From: OMIS01 sp964443885
GTDB taxonomy: Bacteria > Patescibacteriota > Microgenomatia > UBA1400 > PJMF01
DNA length: 39,558 bases
Reading direction: 5' to 3'
Assembly (NCBI GenBank): GCA_964443885.1
Contig: CAYUES010000005.1
Span: forward strand, 1 to 39,558
Part shown: piece by piece, positions 30,923-38,293 of the stretch
Layout: each line of letters opens with the position of its first letter
How positions within the stretch are numbered: the first letter of the stretch is position 1
Notes under the pieces: model-generated
Databases searched by the model: none
What the model was told of the DNA's origin: nothing
The model's input: the letters and a program-made list of their open reading frames with translations, nothing else
Translations under genes and position numbers: made by a program

Positions 30923-31558
30923 ATGAGCGCAACAACTAATTCTGGTTTTCTAATTACATTCGAAGGTGGAGAAGGTGGTGGCAAAACTACTCAAGTGGCA
31001 CGCCTCAAAGAAAAACTGGAAGCGGCAGGTAAAGAAGTCGTGTCACTCAGAGAGCCCGGTGGCACAGTGATTAGTGAGCAGATTCGCGAGTTGGTTTTAT
31101 CTGTTAAAAACGCGGGCATGGCTGACACCACCGAGGTGTTATTGTTCCAAGCTGCCCGTGCCCAAATTTATAGTGAAGTAGTGTTACCGGCACTGGCTGC
31201 GGGCAAAGTGGTGGTGATGGATCGCTCCCGCGACAGCAGTGTGGTCTACCAAGGTATGGTCCGCGGTTTCGGGAAAGATATGATCGATCAACTCAATGAT
31301 ATCTCCACCCAAAAAACATATCCAAACCTCACACTTTTACTTGATATAGATAGTAAAGTTGGTTTGCAAAGAACTGAAGAAGTGGGGGGCGTGGACAGAA
31401 TCGCAGCTGAAGATGCCTCATTCCATGAAAAAGTGAGAAACGCTTATTTAGAGCTCGCTAAAACTGACACGACTGGCCGTTGGAAAGTGATCGATGCCGC
31501 TCAAACGCTGGATGAAGTGAGTGTGGCGATTTGGCAAGAAATTTCAGATAAAATATAG
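30923..31558 (+). CDS. tmk: Thymidylate kinase
   Basis: 211 aa. It phosphorylates dTMP to dTDP. The P-loop GGEGGGKTT is at residues 15-23, followed by the substrate motif LREPGGTVISEQIRE. VVMDRSRDSSVVYQG corresponds to the DR[YF].dSs.AYQg motif (here DRS). LTLLLDIDSKVGLQR and the LID-side RIAAEDASFHEKVRNAYLELA complete the family pattern. ATG is 13 nt after the MazG-like gene, with GAAGGA upstream. It ends the dTMP-pathway set that began with thyA. Confidence 0.94.
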   Translation: MSATTNSGFLITFEGGEGGGKTTQVARLKEKLEAAGKEVVSLREPGGTVISEQIRELVLSVKNAGMADTTEVLLFQAARAQIYSEVVLPALAAGKVVVMDRSRDSSVVYQGMVRGFGKDMIDQLNDISTQKTYPNLTLLLDIDSKVGLQRTEEVGGVDRIAAEDASFHEKVRNAYLELAKTDTTGRWKVIDAAQTLDEVSVAIWQEISDKI

Positions 31559-31588
31559 ATATTCAGGTGCAATTAATCCTATAATAGT

Positions 31589-31617
31589 TTGACATTCTAC
31601 TAAATCTCTGCTATCAT
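31589..31617 (+). promoter_or_regulatory. Consensus promoter of the HD-type gene
   Basis: TTGACA (31589-31594), a 17-bp spacer ending in TGC (extended -10), and TATCAT (31612-31617). The predicted start at about 31624 gives a leader of about 36 nt. Confidence 0.65.
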
Positions 31618-31621
31618 ACCT

Positions 31622-31658
31622 TTTTAATGCGCATACAATATGTATAAATGCATTAAAA
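31622..31658. promoter_or_regulatory. Inverted repeat filling the 5' leader
   Basis: TTTTAATGC (31622-31630) and GCATTAAAA (31650-31658) are perfect 9-bp arms. Inside them ATACA/TGTAT form a second small stem. The structure starts at the predicted +1 and ends 1 nt before ATG 31660, so it could be an operator or a 5' hairpin that hides the start codon. Confidence 0.5.
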
Positions 31659-31659
31659 T

Positions 31660-32985
31660 ATGAGACAAACAGAACGCACCCTTTACTCAAGAGAAATTCC
31701 TCATTCAAGTTTTCGATTTGTTGACCTACGCAGTCCTGATGGGCCTGCTTCAAAAGAGCAGCTCTTTGCTGAGATTAGTAAAAATCCCGTACCAATAAAT
31801 GGACTAGATAATCCTATTTACCATGAGGTGGAGGGAAAAGAATTTACGGTTGATTTTGTACTAGAACAAATTGCTCTAAAAACGCGTCTTGCTGAGAATG
31901 ATCAGAATTATGAGCAGAAACAAGCTGCTATCGATCAATTTCCAATAGATGCACAACGATTGGTCGAACGCGTGCAGATGTTTGAAGAAGAATTTAGAAC
32001 TGCATTCGAAAATACTGCTTTGTATAACCAAGAAACACCATTTACTGCAGAATTAGTCTTTGCTCTGCGTGACTTTTTAGTGGCACGAATTCCTACTTGG
32101 TTCCCAATTTGGGACTGTAATCCAATTACTCAATATTCTCATGAACAACAAGTGATGAACTTTAGAGAGCGAACGCTCAAGCACATAGACTGTAACATGC
32201 TCTATATTTTTGAGTATGTAAAAGAGTGGAATGGGCTAGTAGAAAAAGAAAATATTGATGATACAAACAAAAACGTTTTACAACTGGATCCTAATTTTAT
32301 GATGTGTCGTGCATTGTTGCATGACTTGGGACGATGGTTTACACAAGATAGCCGGGCACATGAAGAAATTCCTGCGATGCTCACTGAAAATGGGTTACGC
32401 CGTGAGTTACTTACTCTTGATGATGGCAATGCAGCAACCCATCCACGGGCATTTGATTTATCTCAACCAATGTCTTTAAAGTCAATGATTCGTGTTATCG
32501 AGTTCCAAACTGACTTTTACTCAAAACCACACAACGACTTTGTGTGGGATGAAGCTACAAAACTGTTGTTAGCAGAAGACAGTGTAATTCCCTTTGAACA
32601 ACGTCAAGCTATCGTAGCAAATCTGGAAAACTTACGCCAGAAAGAACTGCGCCATCCCGAATTGGCCCTGATGTACATGTTGTACAGTGGCCGTGGCTAT
32701 CGTCAGACTACATCAGATGACATGGATAATTGGCATCAAATACTCCAAGTCGAGCTGGCGAATAATCCCGCAAAGTTGCGATACTTAGAACAAGAAGCTG
32801 TGATGCTTGAAACAAGTCGGGTGTTTTTAACAACACTTGGTATGTCTCCAAACATGATGCGCAGCAGAGTCATGGAAAAATGGGAAAAACTAGATAGCGC
32901 TGACCATCAGTTCTTAGAGAAGTGTTTTCCAGAGCTAGTGGCTGAAGTACGCGGTGCTCAAGCACAACCTCAAATTCAAGTTTAA
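31660..32985 (+). CDS. HD-domain-like hypothetical protein
   Basis: 441 aa. Around residue 165 there is a YSHEQQVMNF helix. At residues 221-222 an HD pair stands in CRALLHDLGRWF, followed by a helix with RAHEEIPAML. This H...HD...H/D spacing is that of HD-superfamily metal phosphohydrolases, but the fourth ligand cannot be fixed by eye. The first ~150 residues are charged and helical, and the C-terminal third is helical with no known motif. No membrane span. The upstream promoter is consensus and the leader is one inverted repeat, so expression is probably controlled. The position after tmk could hint at nucleotide metabolism, but that is weak inference. Confidence 0.6.
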   Translation: MRQTERTLYSREIPHSSFRFVDLRSPDGPASKEQLFAEISKNPVPINGLDNPIYHEVEGKEFTVDFVLEQIALKTRLAENDQNYEQKQAAIDQFPIDAQRLVERVQMFEEEFRTAFENTALYNQETPFTAELVFALRDFLVARIPTWFPIWDCNPITQYSHEQQVMNFRERTLKHIDCNMLYIFEYVKEWNGLVEKENIDDTNKNVLQLDPNFMMCRALLHDLGRWFTQDSRAHEEIPAMLTENGLRRELLTLDDGNAATHPRAFDLSQPMSLKSMIRVIEFQTDFYSKPHNDFVWDEATKLLLAEDSVIPFEQRQAIVANLENLRQKELRHPELALMYMLYSGRGYRQTTSDDMDNWHQILQVELANNPAKLRYLEQEAVMLETSRVFLTTLGMSPNMMRSRVMEKWEKLDSADHQFLEKCFPELVAEVRGAQAQPQIQV

Positions 32986-33034
32986 AGGCAAGGTAGTTTG
33001 CAATCCTTCTGTTGCCAATCTCAAAATTCTCAGT

Positions 33035-33040
33035 TAGTCT
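33035..33040 (+). promoter_or_regulatory. -10-like TAGTCT of recR
   Basis: TAGTCT ends exactly 6 nt before ATG 33047. The same hexamer at the same distance precedes topA and the gene at 35063. Confidence 0.4.
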
Positions 33041-33046
33041 AGACGA

Positions 33047-33655
33047 ATGGTTAAACTACCGCGCGCGATCAGGGAACTGACAGAAACTTTTGAGAAACTA
33101 CCAGGCATTGGTCCTAAATCAGCACAACGACTTGTTTTTTATCTGTTGCACTTTCCCGAACATAAATTGGAGGAGTTTGCGGACCGTTTGACTGCGCTCA
33201 AAAAAGGCACGGTTCTGTGCAGTATTTGCCATAACGTCAGTGAACAAGATCCTTGTGAAGTTTGTAGTGACCCGACGCGCGATCACGCACTGTTGTGTGT
33301 GGTTGAACAGCCACTCGATGTCTTGGCACTAGAGCGCTCAGGCTCGTTCCAAGGCCTCTATCACGTCTTGCACGGTTCAATCGCGCCACTCAACAACATC
33401 GGCCCTGATCAGCTGTTTTTGCACGATATTACGAAGCGCTTGGACGAAGTAGAGGAGTTAATCCTAGCGACCAATCCAACCATGGAAGGCGAGGCGACTG
33501 CCTTGTACATCAGTGAGTATTTATCTCAGAGCAGTAAAGTGAAGCCAGAACTGAAAGTCACTCGGATTGGGCATGGCTTGCCAATTGGGGCAGATATTGA
33601 GTATGCCGATGGCGTGACATTGAAACGCGCGCTCGAGGGCCGACGGGATGTGTAG
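33047..33655 (+). CDS. recR: Recombination mediator protein RecR
   Basis: 202 aa, the standard RecR length. The N-terminal helix-hairpin-helix reads LPGIGPKSAQRLVFYLL. The four-Cys zinc finger is CSIC..CEVC (about residues 57-72). The TOPRIM domain contains LLCVVEQPLDVLALERSG and YHVLHGSIAPLNNIGPDQL, and ATNPTMEGEATALYI is the conserved C-terminal block. It works with RecF/RecO to load RecA at gaps. It is convergent with the sigma factor gene. Confidence 0.95.
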   Translation: MVKLPRAIRELTETFEKLPGIGPKSAQRLVFYLLHFPEHKLEEFADRLTALKKGTVLCSICHNVSEQDPCEVCSDPTRDHALLCVVEQPLDVLALERSGSFQGLYHVLHGSIAPLNNIGPDQLFLHDITKRLDEVEELILATNPTMEGEATALYISEYLSQSSKVKPELKVTRIGHGLPIGADIEYADGVTLKRALEGRRDV

Positions 33656-33680
33656 TTGATTATTAGACAGAAATTTCTCT

Positions 33681-34469
33681 TTAGTTAAACTCTTCATGTT
33701 GTAGTAACTGTCGAAGAGTAGTTACTGCGCGGTACTGTAGTGCCTTGATAGAGCCTTCGGTTTTATCAAGCATATCTGCAACTTCTTCAATTGAATAGCC
33801 TTCAAAGAATCGTAATTTAATAACTTCTGCTTGTTCGTCTGTTAGCTGAGCGATAGCACGTTGGAGTCGTGCTGAATCCATCCCGAGTTCCGCCAATACA
33901 ACAGGATTGTGTCCTACTTCGAGGGTTGGCATAGTGTTGGAAAGATCATCTATCGGGACCTGTTGTTGTCTATCTCTCAGTCGGTAGTAATCAATAACAG
34001 CATTGTGGGCAATGCGGTATAACCAACCTGAAAAAGAAGTGTGCCAAGTCTTATTGCCTCTAATTGCTTTCAGCATTTTTAGAATAACTTCAGCTGTTAA
34101 GTCTTCAGCTATGGTTTCGTTACCAGTTCTACGGTAAACATAACTATAAATCCGTGCTTCATAGCGATCATATAGTTCTGTAAGTGCTTTCTCATTAAAT
34201 CCTGTGGCTGACTCTAAGAGTGCTTGTTCGCTTACATCAGCCAACTGTGAGTTACTAACAGTTGGACCAGAGTCTCTAGCATAGGTGGCCATTCTTCCAA
34301 CAATTTCATCTCTCCTAGTATATTTTTGTTTGCCTGGGGGAATAGGAGCGCCATTTGCTAGCTTGGGCAGCTCGGCTTCATTATCAACGCCTAGAGTAGT
34401 TTCTTGTTTATCTCTCGGATCTAAATTTATTGAGTCTAAATTTTGAAGCATATTTTTTTGACCACTCAC
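33681..34469 (-). CDS. ECF-type sigma-70 family RNA polymerase sigma factor
   Basis: 262 aa from GTG 34469 (256 from ATG 34451). Region 2 starts near residue 95 (ALTELYDRYEARIYSYVYRRTGNETIAEDLTAEVILKML) and includes the RIAHNAVIDYYR motif. Region 4 at the C-terminus reads LTDEQAEVIKLRFFEGYSIEEVADMLDKTEGSIKALQYRAVTTL. The ~85-residue N-terminal tail is charged and not conserved in ECF factors. No anti-sigma gene is next to it. The start is doubtful: the TATAGT box ends 8 nt before an out-of-frame ATG at 34485, whose frame joins the sigma frame if one A is removed from the A7 run. Confidence 0.88.
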   Translation of the reverse strand: MSGQKNMLQNLDSINLDPRDKQETTLGVDNEAELPKLANGAPIPPGKQKYTRRDEIVGRMATYARDSGPTVSNSQLADVSEQALLESATGFNEKALTELYDRYEARIYSYVYRRTGNETIAEDLTAEVILKMLKAIRGNKTWHTSFSGWLYRIAHNAVIDYYRLRDRQQQVPIDDLSNTMPTLEVGHNPVVLAELGMDSARLQRAIAQLTDEQAEVIKLRFFEGYSIEEVADMLDKTEGSIKALQYRAVTTLRQLLQHEEFN

Positions 34470-34493
34470 TTGAATTTTCTACCATTTCGGCGT

Positions 34494-34499
34494 ACTATA
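34494..34499 (-). promoter_or_regulatory. -10 element TATAGT of the sigma factor gene
   Basis: TATAGT on the minus strand ends 8 nt before an ATG at 34485 and 24 nt before GTG 34469. The first distance matches other leaderless genes, but that ATG is in the wrong frame. Confidence 0.45.
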
Positions 34500-34638
34500 G
34501 ACTCAATGTTTACTTCAAAAACTCTGACATTTTCTTAAGAAAAAGTGCGGGGTTTTTTTGTTTGTACACTACAGTACACGATACAAGATTGAGGCTACTC
34601 AAGCAAGCTAAAATAAACTAACTACGCGACCAGATCAG

Positions 34639-34644
34639 TATAAA
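34639..34644 (+). promoter_or_regulatory. -10 element TATAAA of the hpf gene
   Basis: TATAAA lies 20 nt before ATG 34665, with AGGAG at 34655-34659 and 5 nt to the ATG. This is a leadered start. Confidence 0.45.
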
Positions 34645-34664
34645 GCTAGAAGAGAGGAGTACCT

Positions 34665-35030
34665 ATGCAGGTAATCGTCGAATCAAAAAACATAACTGTC
34701 ACGGAAGCGCTGCGACTGCACATTCTCAAGCAAGCCAAGAAAATTGAACGACTCAAGAAACCAATCACCATAGTCCGTGTTTTTCTCGAGACAATCGCCA
34801 AGAAAAGCAACGATCCCAAAGCCAATGGTGTAACGTTTCACATCCAGATGAGCGGCAAAGATGTGACGGTCCATAAAACTGCTGTCGATATGTACGAAGC
34901 GATCGTCCAGGCTGCCGAGGGTGCCGTTCGGCATATTCGTAAAGAAGCTGAAAAACGAATTACCAAAACGCGCACCGATGCTGGTCGGCTGGCATTGGCT
35001 GAAGCCGTGGTTGAGCCAAGCACCGCTTGA
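34665..35030 (+). CDS. hpf: Ribosome hibernation-promoting factor / RaiA-family protein
   Basis: 121 aa. The S30AE/RaiA domain pattern is visible: MQVIVESKNITVTEALRLHILKQAKKIERL, then VRVFLETIAKK and GVTFHIQMSGKDVTVHKTAVDMYEAIVQAAEGAVRHIRK. The DmYeAIdxaxxxlxrqirk helix is diagnostic. The short form dimerises or blocks 30S subunits in stationary cells. The basic C-terminus ends in KRITKTRTDAGR and lacks the long-form domain. A GAGAGGAG Shine-Dalgarno sequence precedes the ATG. Synthesis is probably growth-phase dependent (family knowledge). Confidence 0.88.
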   Translation: MQVIVESKNITVTEALRLHILKQAKKIERLKKPITIVRVFLETIAKKSNDPKANGVTFHIQMSGKDVTVHKTAVDMYEAIVQAAEGAVRHIRKEAEKRITKTRTDAGRLALAEAVVEPSTA

Positions 35031-35050
35031 TTTCTTCCCTGGTTTCCAGG

Positions 35051-35056
35051 TAGTCT
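35051..35056 (+). promoter_or_regulatory. -10-like TAGTCT before the Gln/Ala-rich gene
   Basis: TAGTCT ends exactly 6 nt before ATG 35063. It follows a small hairpin CCTGG-TTT-CCAGG (35038-35050). Confidence 0.35.
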
Positions 35057-35062
35057 ACAGCT

Positions 35063-35533
35063 ATGACAAACATACCTACTTCCGGACAAGATGATGCAGG
35101 GCAAGTTGCTGGTGTTGTGCAAAACGATGATGGCCAAGCGCAAAGCTCCGTACCCGCAGATGCTGGTCAGCAGAGTGATGCCTTAGCACAACTCGAAGCA
35201 CTACTCCAAAAAACTCGTGCGAATAAAGGCCAAGGTGGTGGAGATGCACTAACACGGGCTGCTGAGGAGCAAGCGCGCATTCAAGCAGAAGCTGAAAAGT
35301 TAGCGCATGAAGAAGCCGAGAAGCAAGCTCTCTTTGAAGCACAGCAAGCACAGGCTGAACTTGAACGACAGCAGGCTTTGGCAATCCAACAAGCCCAGAT
35401 GTCAGAGTTAGCTCAAACACCACAGTACCAGGCTAGAGTTGAACAACGTGCCCAAGAAGAACAGCAGCATGCACAAGTAGATGAAGAACACAGTGGCCAT
35501 GAAATAATTCAAGTAACAACTAAAAAGATCTAA
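35063..35533 (+). CDS. Hypothetical Gln/Ala-rich coiled-coil protein
   Basis: 156 aa, not recognised. The first 40 residues are Asp/Gly/Gln-rich. Residues about 70-145 are a long charged helix with Ala/Gln/Glu heptads (EEQARIQAEAEKLAHEEAEK; QAQAELERQQALAIQQAQMS), probably a coiled coil. No membrane span. It is 4 nt before the next Gln-rich gene and they should be cotranslated, perhaps as partners. Confidence 0.65.
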   Translation: MTNIPTSGQDDAGQVAGVVQNDDGQAQSSVPADAGQQSDALAQLEALLQKTRANKGQGGGDALTRAAEEQARIQAEAEKLAHEEAEKQALFEAQQAQAELERQQALAIQQAQMSELAQTPQYQARVEQRAQEEQQHAQVDEEHSGHEIIQVTTKKI

Positions 35534-35537
35534 CCGT

Positions 35538-36209
35538 ATGAAACCTGGTTCTGCTCAACCTCGCCCTAGTGGTGGTTTTAATCAAGGCCTGGGTAACTTT
35601 AATGAGCATCTCGATGAACAGGCCATGCAGCAAGCGATGAAGCAGCAGGCACTGTCGCAACAAAGTGCTGCCCCAACCGGGCCAGGGGCTGCTGCTCCAA
35701 ACCTCGGGAATCCGTATCCAGCTGCTGGTGGGGGCTCAGGTAGTTTGGGTGGTTCCAACCCACTGGCGCCGACCTCCGATAGTCAGCCAACTGCTGAAAG
35801 TCCAACAATTTTTGACACCGTTATTTCTCAGCCAGTTGAAGATTTAGCAAAAACAATTCTCGAAGCACTGCATTTAGATAAACTCTTGGGAATTTCAGGT
35901 AACAACGATACTCCAGAACAAAAAGCAAAAAAACAAGCGATGCTTAAGCGCTACAATCAGTTGACTGAGGAGCAGCAAGCAGTAGCACGCCAGCAGTACC
36001 AAGAACGATTGCAACGACAGCAGCAACAACAGCAAGAAGAAGAGCAGCGCAAGCAACTCGAACAACAGCAAAAACAACAGTCTATCCAAATGCCGAGTTC
36101 GCCAAACAAAGGGCCGGTCGGTCCAGATCAAGGTTCTAAGAAAAGTCACGCGGTGCAAAAACTGGAGCAAGATCGCAAAACTTTGGGTGGGCCGCAAAAT
36201 GTTGGGTAA
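35538..36209 (+). CDS. Hypothetical poly-Gln protein
   Basis: 223 aa. Residues 1-85 are Gly/Pro/Ser/Gln-rich. Residues about 90-118 form a hydrophobic-amphipathic helix pair (TIFDTVISQPVEDLAKTILEALHLDKLLG). Residues about 128-180 are helical and Gln/Glu-rich with a run of seven Gln at about 157-163 (CAG/CAA mixed codons). The end is basic (KSHAVQKLEQDRKTLGG). It may belong to a Patescibacteria-restricted DUF family; I cannot name one with certainty. The pairing with the upstream coiled-coil gene and the lack of a signal suggest a cytosolic structural role (inference). Confidence 0.65.
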   Translation: MKPGSAQPRPSGGFNQGLGNFNEHLDEQAMQQAMKQQALSQQSAAPTGPGAAAPNLGNPYPAAGGGSGSLGGSNPLAPTSDSQPTAESPTIFDTVISQPVEDLAKTILEALHLDKLLGISGNNDTPEQKAKKQAMLKRYNQLTEEQQAVARQQYQERLQRQQQQQQEEEQRKQLEQQQKQQSIQMPSSPNKGPVGPDQGSKKSHAVQKLEQDRKTLGGPQNVG

Positions 36210-36227
36210 ACAATTTTTTAAATTTGC

Positions 36228-36395
36228 TTAGTTAGTTGTGTTGAAGATAGAAGTATTTCTAGTTGTACCGACTGTTGCTCGAGATGAAGTCGTTATAGAT
36301 TCCTGAAAAAAAACAAAGGCAAACAATAGTGTCATTGTGATCGAAAGAAATAAGGCAATCGTAGTTTTGAGTGGTACTGAGTTCTGGTCGCGCAT
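36228..36395 (-). CDS. Possible small single-span membrane protein
   Basis: 55 aa from ATG 36395 to TAA 36228, in the otherwise empty 36210-36506 interval. Residues 12-31 are clearly hydrophobic (TIALFLSITMTLLFAFVFF), with a polar N-terminus (MRDQNSVPLK) and a Ser/Thr-rich tail. No Shine-Dalgarno and no well-placed -10 are visible, so it is only a candidate. I see nothing else definite in the rest of this gap. Confidence 0.4.
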   Translation of the reverse strand: MRDQNSVPLKTTIALFLSITMTLLFAFVFFQESITTSSRATVGTTRNTSIFNTTN

Positions 36396-36506
36396 GAGTT
36401 AGTGTGGTTTTTTTGATCTATTCTTATATATATTGACGCTTTGCTATGCGTAGTATACCACTTCATGTAATGACTCTAATTATCCCATAATGGGGTGAGC
36501 GCAAAA

Positions 36507-36959
36507 CTAGCTGCGTTTGACCCAAGTCCCAGAGCTAACTCGCCAATCCGTAGGTTCTACAAACTGTAACTGAGGCAGTGAATTAAAAATTTCTATCACT
36601 TCATCTTGAGAAATAGTTTGAACTGGGAAAATAACTTTTTTAGAGTTATCAGAAAGCTGATACGCGTGAAACTCTTCATCATACGCTGTTTCAATTTTTA
36701 TAATTTCATCCCACCGAATTGATTGTGACGGAGAAGATGTAAAGCCATTTTTATCAATGTATTTTTTATGATTTTTAAACCTTAAAAAACCAAAGACCAG
36801 AGCAATTAAAAACGCAATACCTGAGTAAACCAAGTTACGACTAAACGTATAGCCCACAATAGCAAAGATTACAGAAGCTGCAAAAAAAGAAAGTTTGTAG
36901 AACAGAGGATAGTCCAAATAAATAGTTTCGCCAGAATTGATTCTCTCGAGTGCTGTCAT
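36507..36959 (-). CDS. Hypothetical membrane protein with two spans
   Basis: 150 aa. Two adjacent hydrophobic helices cover about residues 22-41 (LFYKLSFFAASVIFAIVGYTF) and 46-62 (LVYSGIAFLIALVFGFL). A C-terminal cytosolic domain of about 85 residues follows (SIRWDEIIKIETAYDEEFHAY; KKVIFPVQTISQDEVIEIFNSL). Two helices followed by a strand-rich domain starting with IRWDEI resembles bacterial PH-like (YdbS/YcxB type) membrane proteins, but this is only a resemblance. AGGGAG before ATG 36959 and TATACT 20 nt upstream show a leadered start. Confidence 0.65.
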   Translation of the reverse strand: MTALERINSGETIYLDYPLFYKLSFFAASVIFAIVGYTFSRNLVYSGIAFLIALVFGFLRFKNHKKYIDKNGFTSSPSQSIRWDEIIKIETAYDEEFHAYQLSDNSKKVIFPVQTISQDEVIEIFNSLPQLQFVEPTDWRVSSGTWVKRS

Positions 36960-36979
36960 AATTTCTCCCTGATACCTTC

Positions 36980-36985
36980 AGTATA
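36980..36985 (-). promoter_or_regulatory. -10 element TATACT of the two-span membrane protein gene
   Basis: TATACT on the minus strand lies 20 nt before ATG 36959, with an AGGGAG Shine-Dalgarno site between. Confidence 0.45.
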
Positions 36986-37067
36986 GCGCAGATTCATGAT
37001 AGGATGGATCTACATTTAGGAGTATTCTATGACACCACTGAACTACTACAAATCAAAAGGAGAAGAT

Positions 37068-37787
37068 ATGCAATCATGGATGAAATGGGTAGCAATTGCT
37101 GCAGTGTTTGTTTTAGTTGTGTTCCCTTTTACCGATTGGGGAAGTGTGGTGCTCCGCACACCTCAGACGATTACCGTCAGTGCGAGCGCGCAGCGCGAGC
37201 AGGGCAATGAATTGGCTCAATTTTATGCTGGTGTGACCGCCACTAATGCTGATAAGCAAGCTGCCGTTGATGAAGTTAACTCAAAAATGACTGAAGTCAC
37301 CGCCAAAATTAAAGAGTTTGGCATTCCTGCTGAAGACATTAAGACACAGAGTTTGAGCGTCTACCAAGATCAAGAGCAAGTTACTATCGATGGTCGGCAA
37401 CGCTTTGAGCCAGGTACCTGGAGAGCCAATAACTCAATCCAAGTCAAGCTCCGTGAGATCGATCGGGCTTCTGAGTTAGTCGGTTTACTTAGTGCCAGTG
37501 GTTTGACAGACATTTCTGGACCAAACTTCATGGCTGATCCAGATGCAGTTACAGATACTTCAGATTTAATGCAACAAGCAGTCAGCAAAGCTCGTGAAAA
37601 AGCAGACGCAGTTGCGCAAGCAAACGGCATGCGCGTCCGTCGAGTTATTAATATTTCTGAAGGCTCAAGTGCTGGCGGAATCTATCCAATGTTTGATCGC
37701 GCTATGGGTGCAGGTGGCGGTGCTCCAATCGAACCAGGCACCTCGACTGTTCAATCTACGGTGACGGTTACGTTTGAGATCCGCTAG
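37068..37787 (+). CDS. SIMPL-domain (DUF541) protein
   Basis: 239 aa. One N-terminal membrane segment or signal anchor (about residues 5-24, MKWVAIAAVFVLVVFPFTDWG). Then the SIMPL domain: TITVSASAQREQGNELAQFYAGV, EVNSKMTEVTAKIKEFGIPAEDIKTQSLSVYQDQE, and the C-terminal AVSKAREKADAVAQANGMRVRRVINISEG and STVTVTFEIR, which is the usual SIMPL/BP26 order. It should be anchored with the domain outside. Two in-frame starts each have a Shine-Dalgarno site: ATG 37029 (AGGAG at 37019-37023) adds MTPLNYYKSKGED, and ATG 37068 (AAGGAG at 37057-37062). I use 37068 because it places the membrane segment at the N-terminus. Confidence 0.85.
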   Translation: MQSWMKWVAIAAVFVLVVFPFTDWGSVVLRTPQTITVSASAQREQGNELAQFYAGVTATNADKQAAVDEVNSKMTEVTAKIKEFGIPAEDIKTQSLSVYQDQEQVTIDGRQRFEPGTWRANNSIQVKLREIDRASELVGLLSASGLTDISGPNFMADPDAVTDTSDLMQQAVSKAREKADAVAQANGMRVRRVINISEGSSAGGIYPMFDRAMGAGGGAPIEPGTSTVQSTVTVTFEIR

Positions 37788-37789
37788 GC

Positions 37790-38269
37790 TTACTCTTGTG
37801 AAGGAGTTTCTCGTGACTCTAAAGTAGCGCCTGCATATATGACGTACCCGTTGTGAGATTTGCCCTTCTCGTTGACGAAGGTTACAGGAACTACGGTCGT
37901 TTCAATATCAGTACAACCTTTCAGTCGAAGACTTTCTCGAACTTGAAGCACAGTTTGGTAAATATAATGTTGGATTTATGCCATCTGTTCGAGCATACTT
38001 TCATTATTCTTTAGTCCAGGTCCAGTATTTTCTATTAAGTTCCAATGAGTGTTTGGTACACCAAAGCCAATATCGATGGTTGCGGCAGGATAAGAGTATG
38101 CTCCAAACTTCAAATCAATTGGCAAGAGCTCCACTTGTGGGGTGTAGGGCTTGGTTTCAGTTTCACTAGCTTCTGGTTGTGGGGCTGCAATTTCTGCAGT
38201 CACATCTGACCCAGAATCATCTCGATATTCCACATAGGTAGTTAATTTTTCAGGGCTTTTAATTGGCAT
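37790..38269 (-). pseudogene. Hypothetical gene split by an in-frame TAA
   Basis: ATG 38269 opens a frame of 97 codons ending at TAA 37976-37978. The same frame continues for 61 further sense codons to TAA 37790. The second part (IQHYIYQTVLQVRESLRLKG, then TTVVPVTFVNEKGKSHNGYV and IYAGATLESRET) is protein-like and continues the helix begun before the stop (NNESMLEQMA). The single stop differs by one base from CAA or AAA. The full protein would be about 159 aa, with an acidic Pro-rich segment (EIAAPQPEASETETKPYTP). Nonsense mutation, sequencing error or recent decay are all possible; the 97-aa product alone may still be made. Family not recognised. Same strand as the 151-aa gene 24 nt upstream. 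Confidence 0.6.
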
Positions 38270-38293
38270 ATAGATCTTTCTGTAGTATTTATT

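Noticed and set aside
34530..34543. TTTTCTTAAGAAAA palindrome between the sigma and hpf genes
   Set aside because: A perfect 14-bp AT-rich palindrome, but not aligned with either promoter's -10 and plausible by chance in AT-rich DNA.
34430..34621. 63-codon plus-strand frame over the sigma factor start
   Set aside because: It is antisense to the sigma gene's 5' end and promoter, with a composition unlike a protein and no start signals.
35895..36197. 100-codon Leu-rich minus-strand frame
   Set aside because: It is the mirror of the CAG/CAA-rich poly-Gln coding region; Leu-rich antisense frames are expected there.
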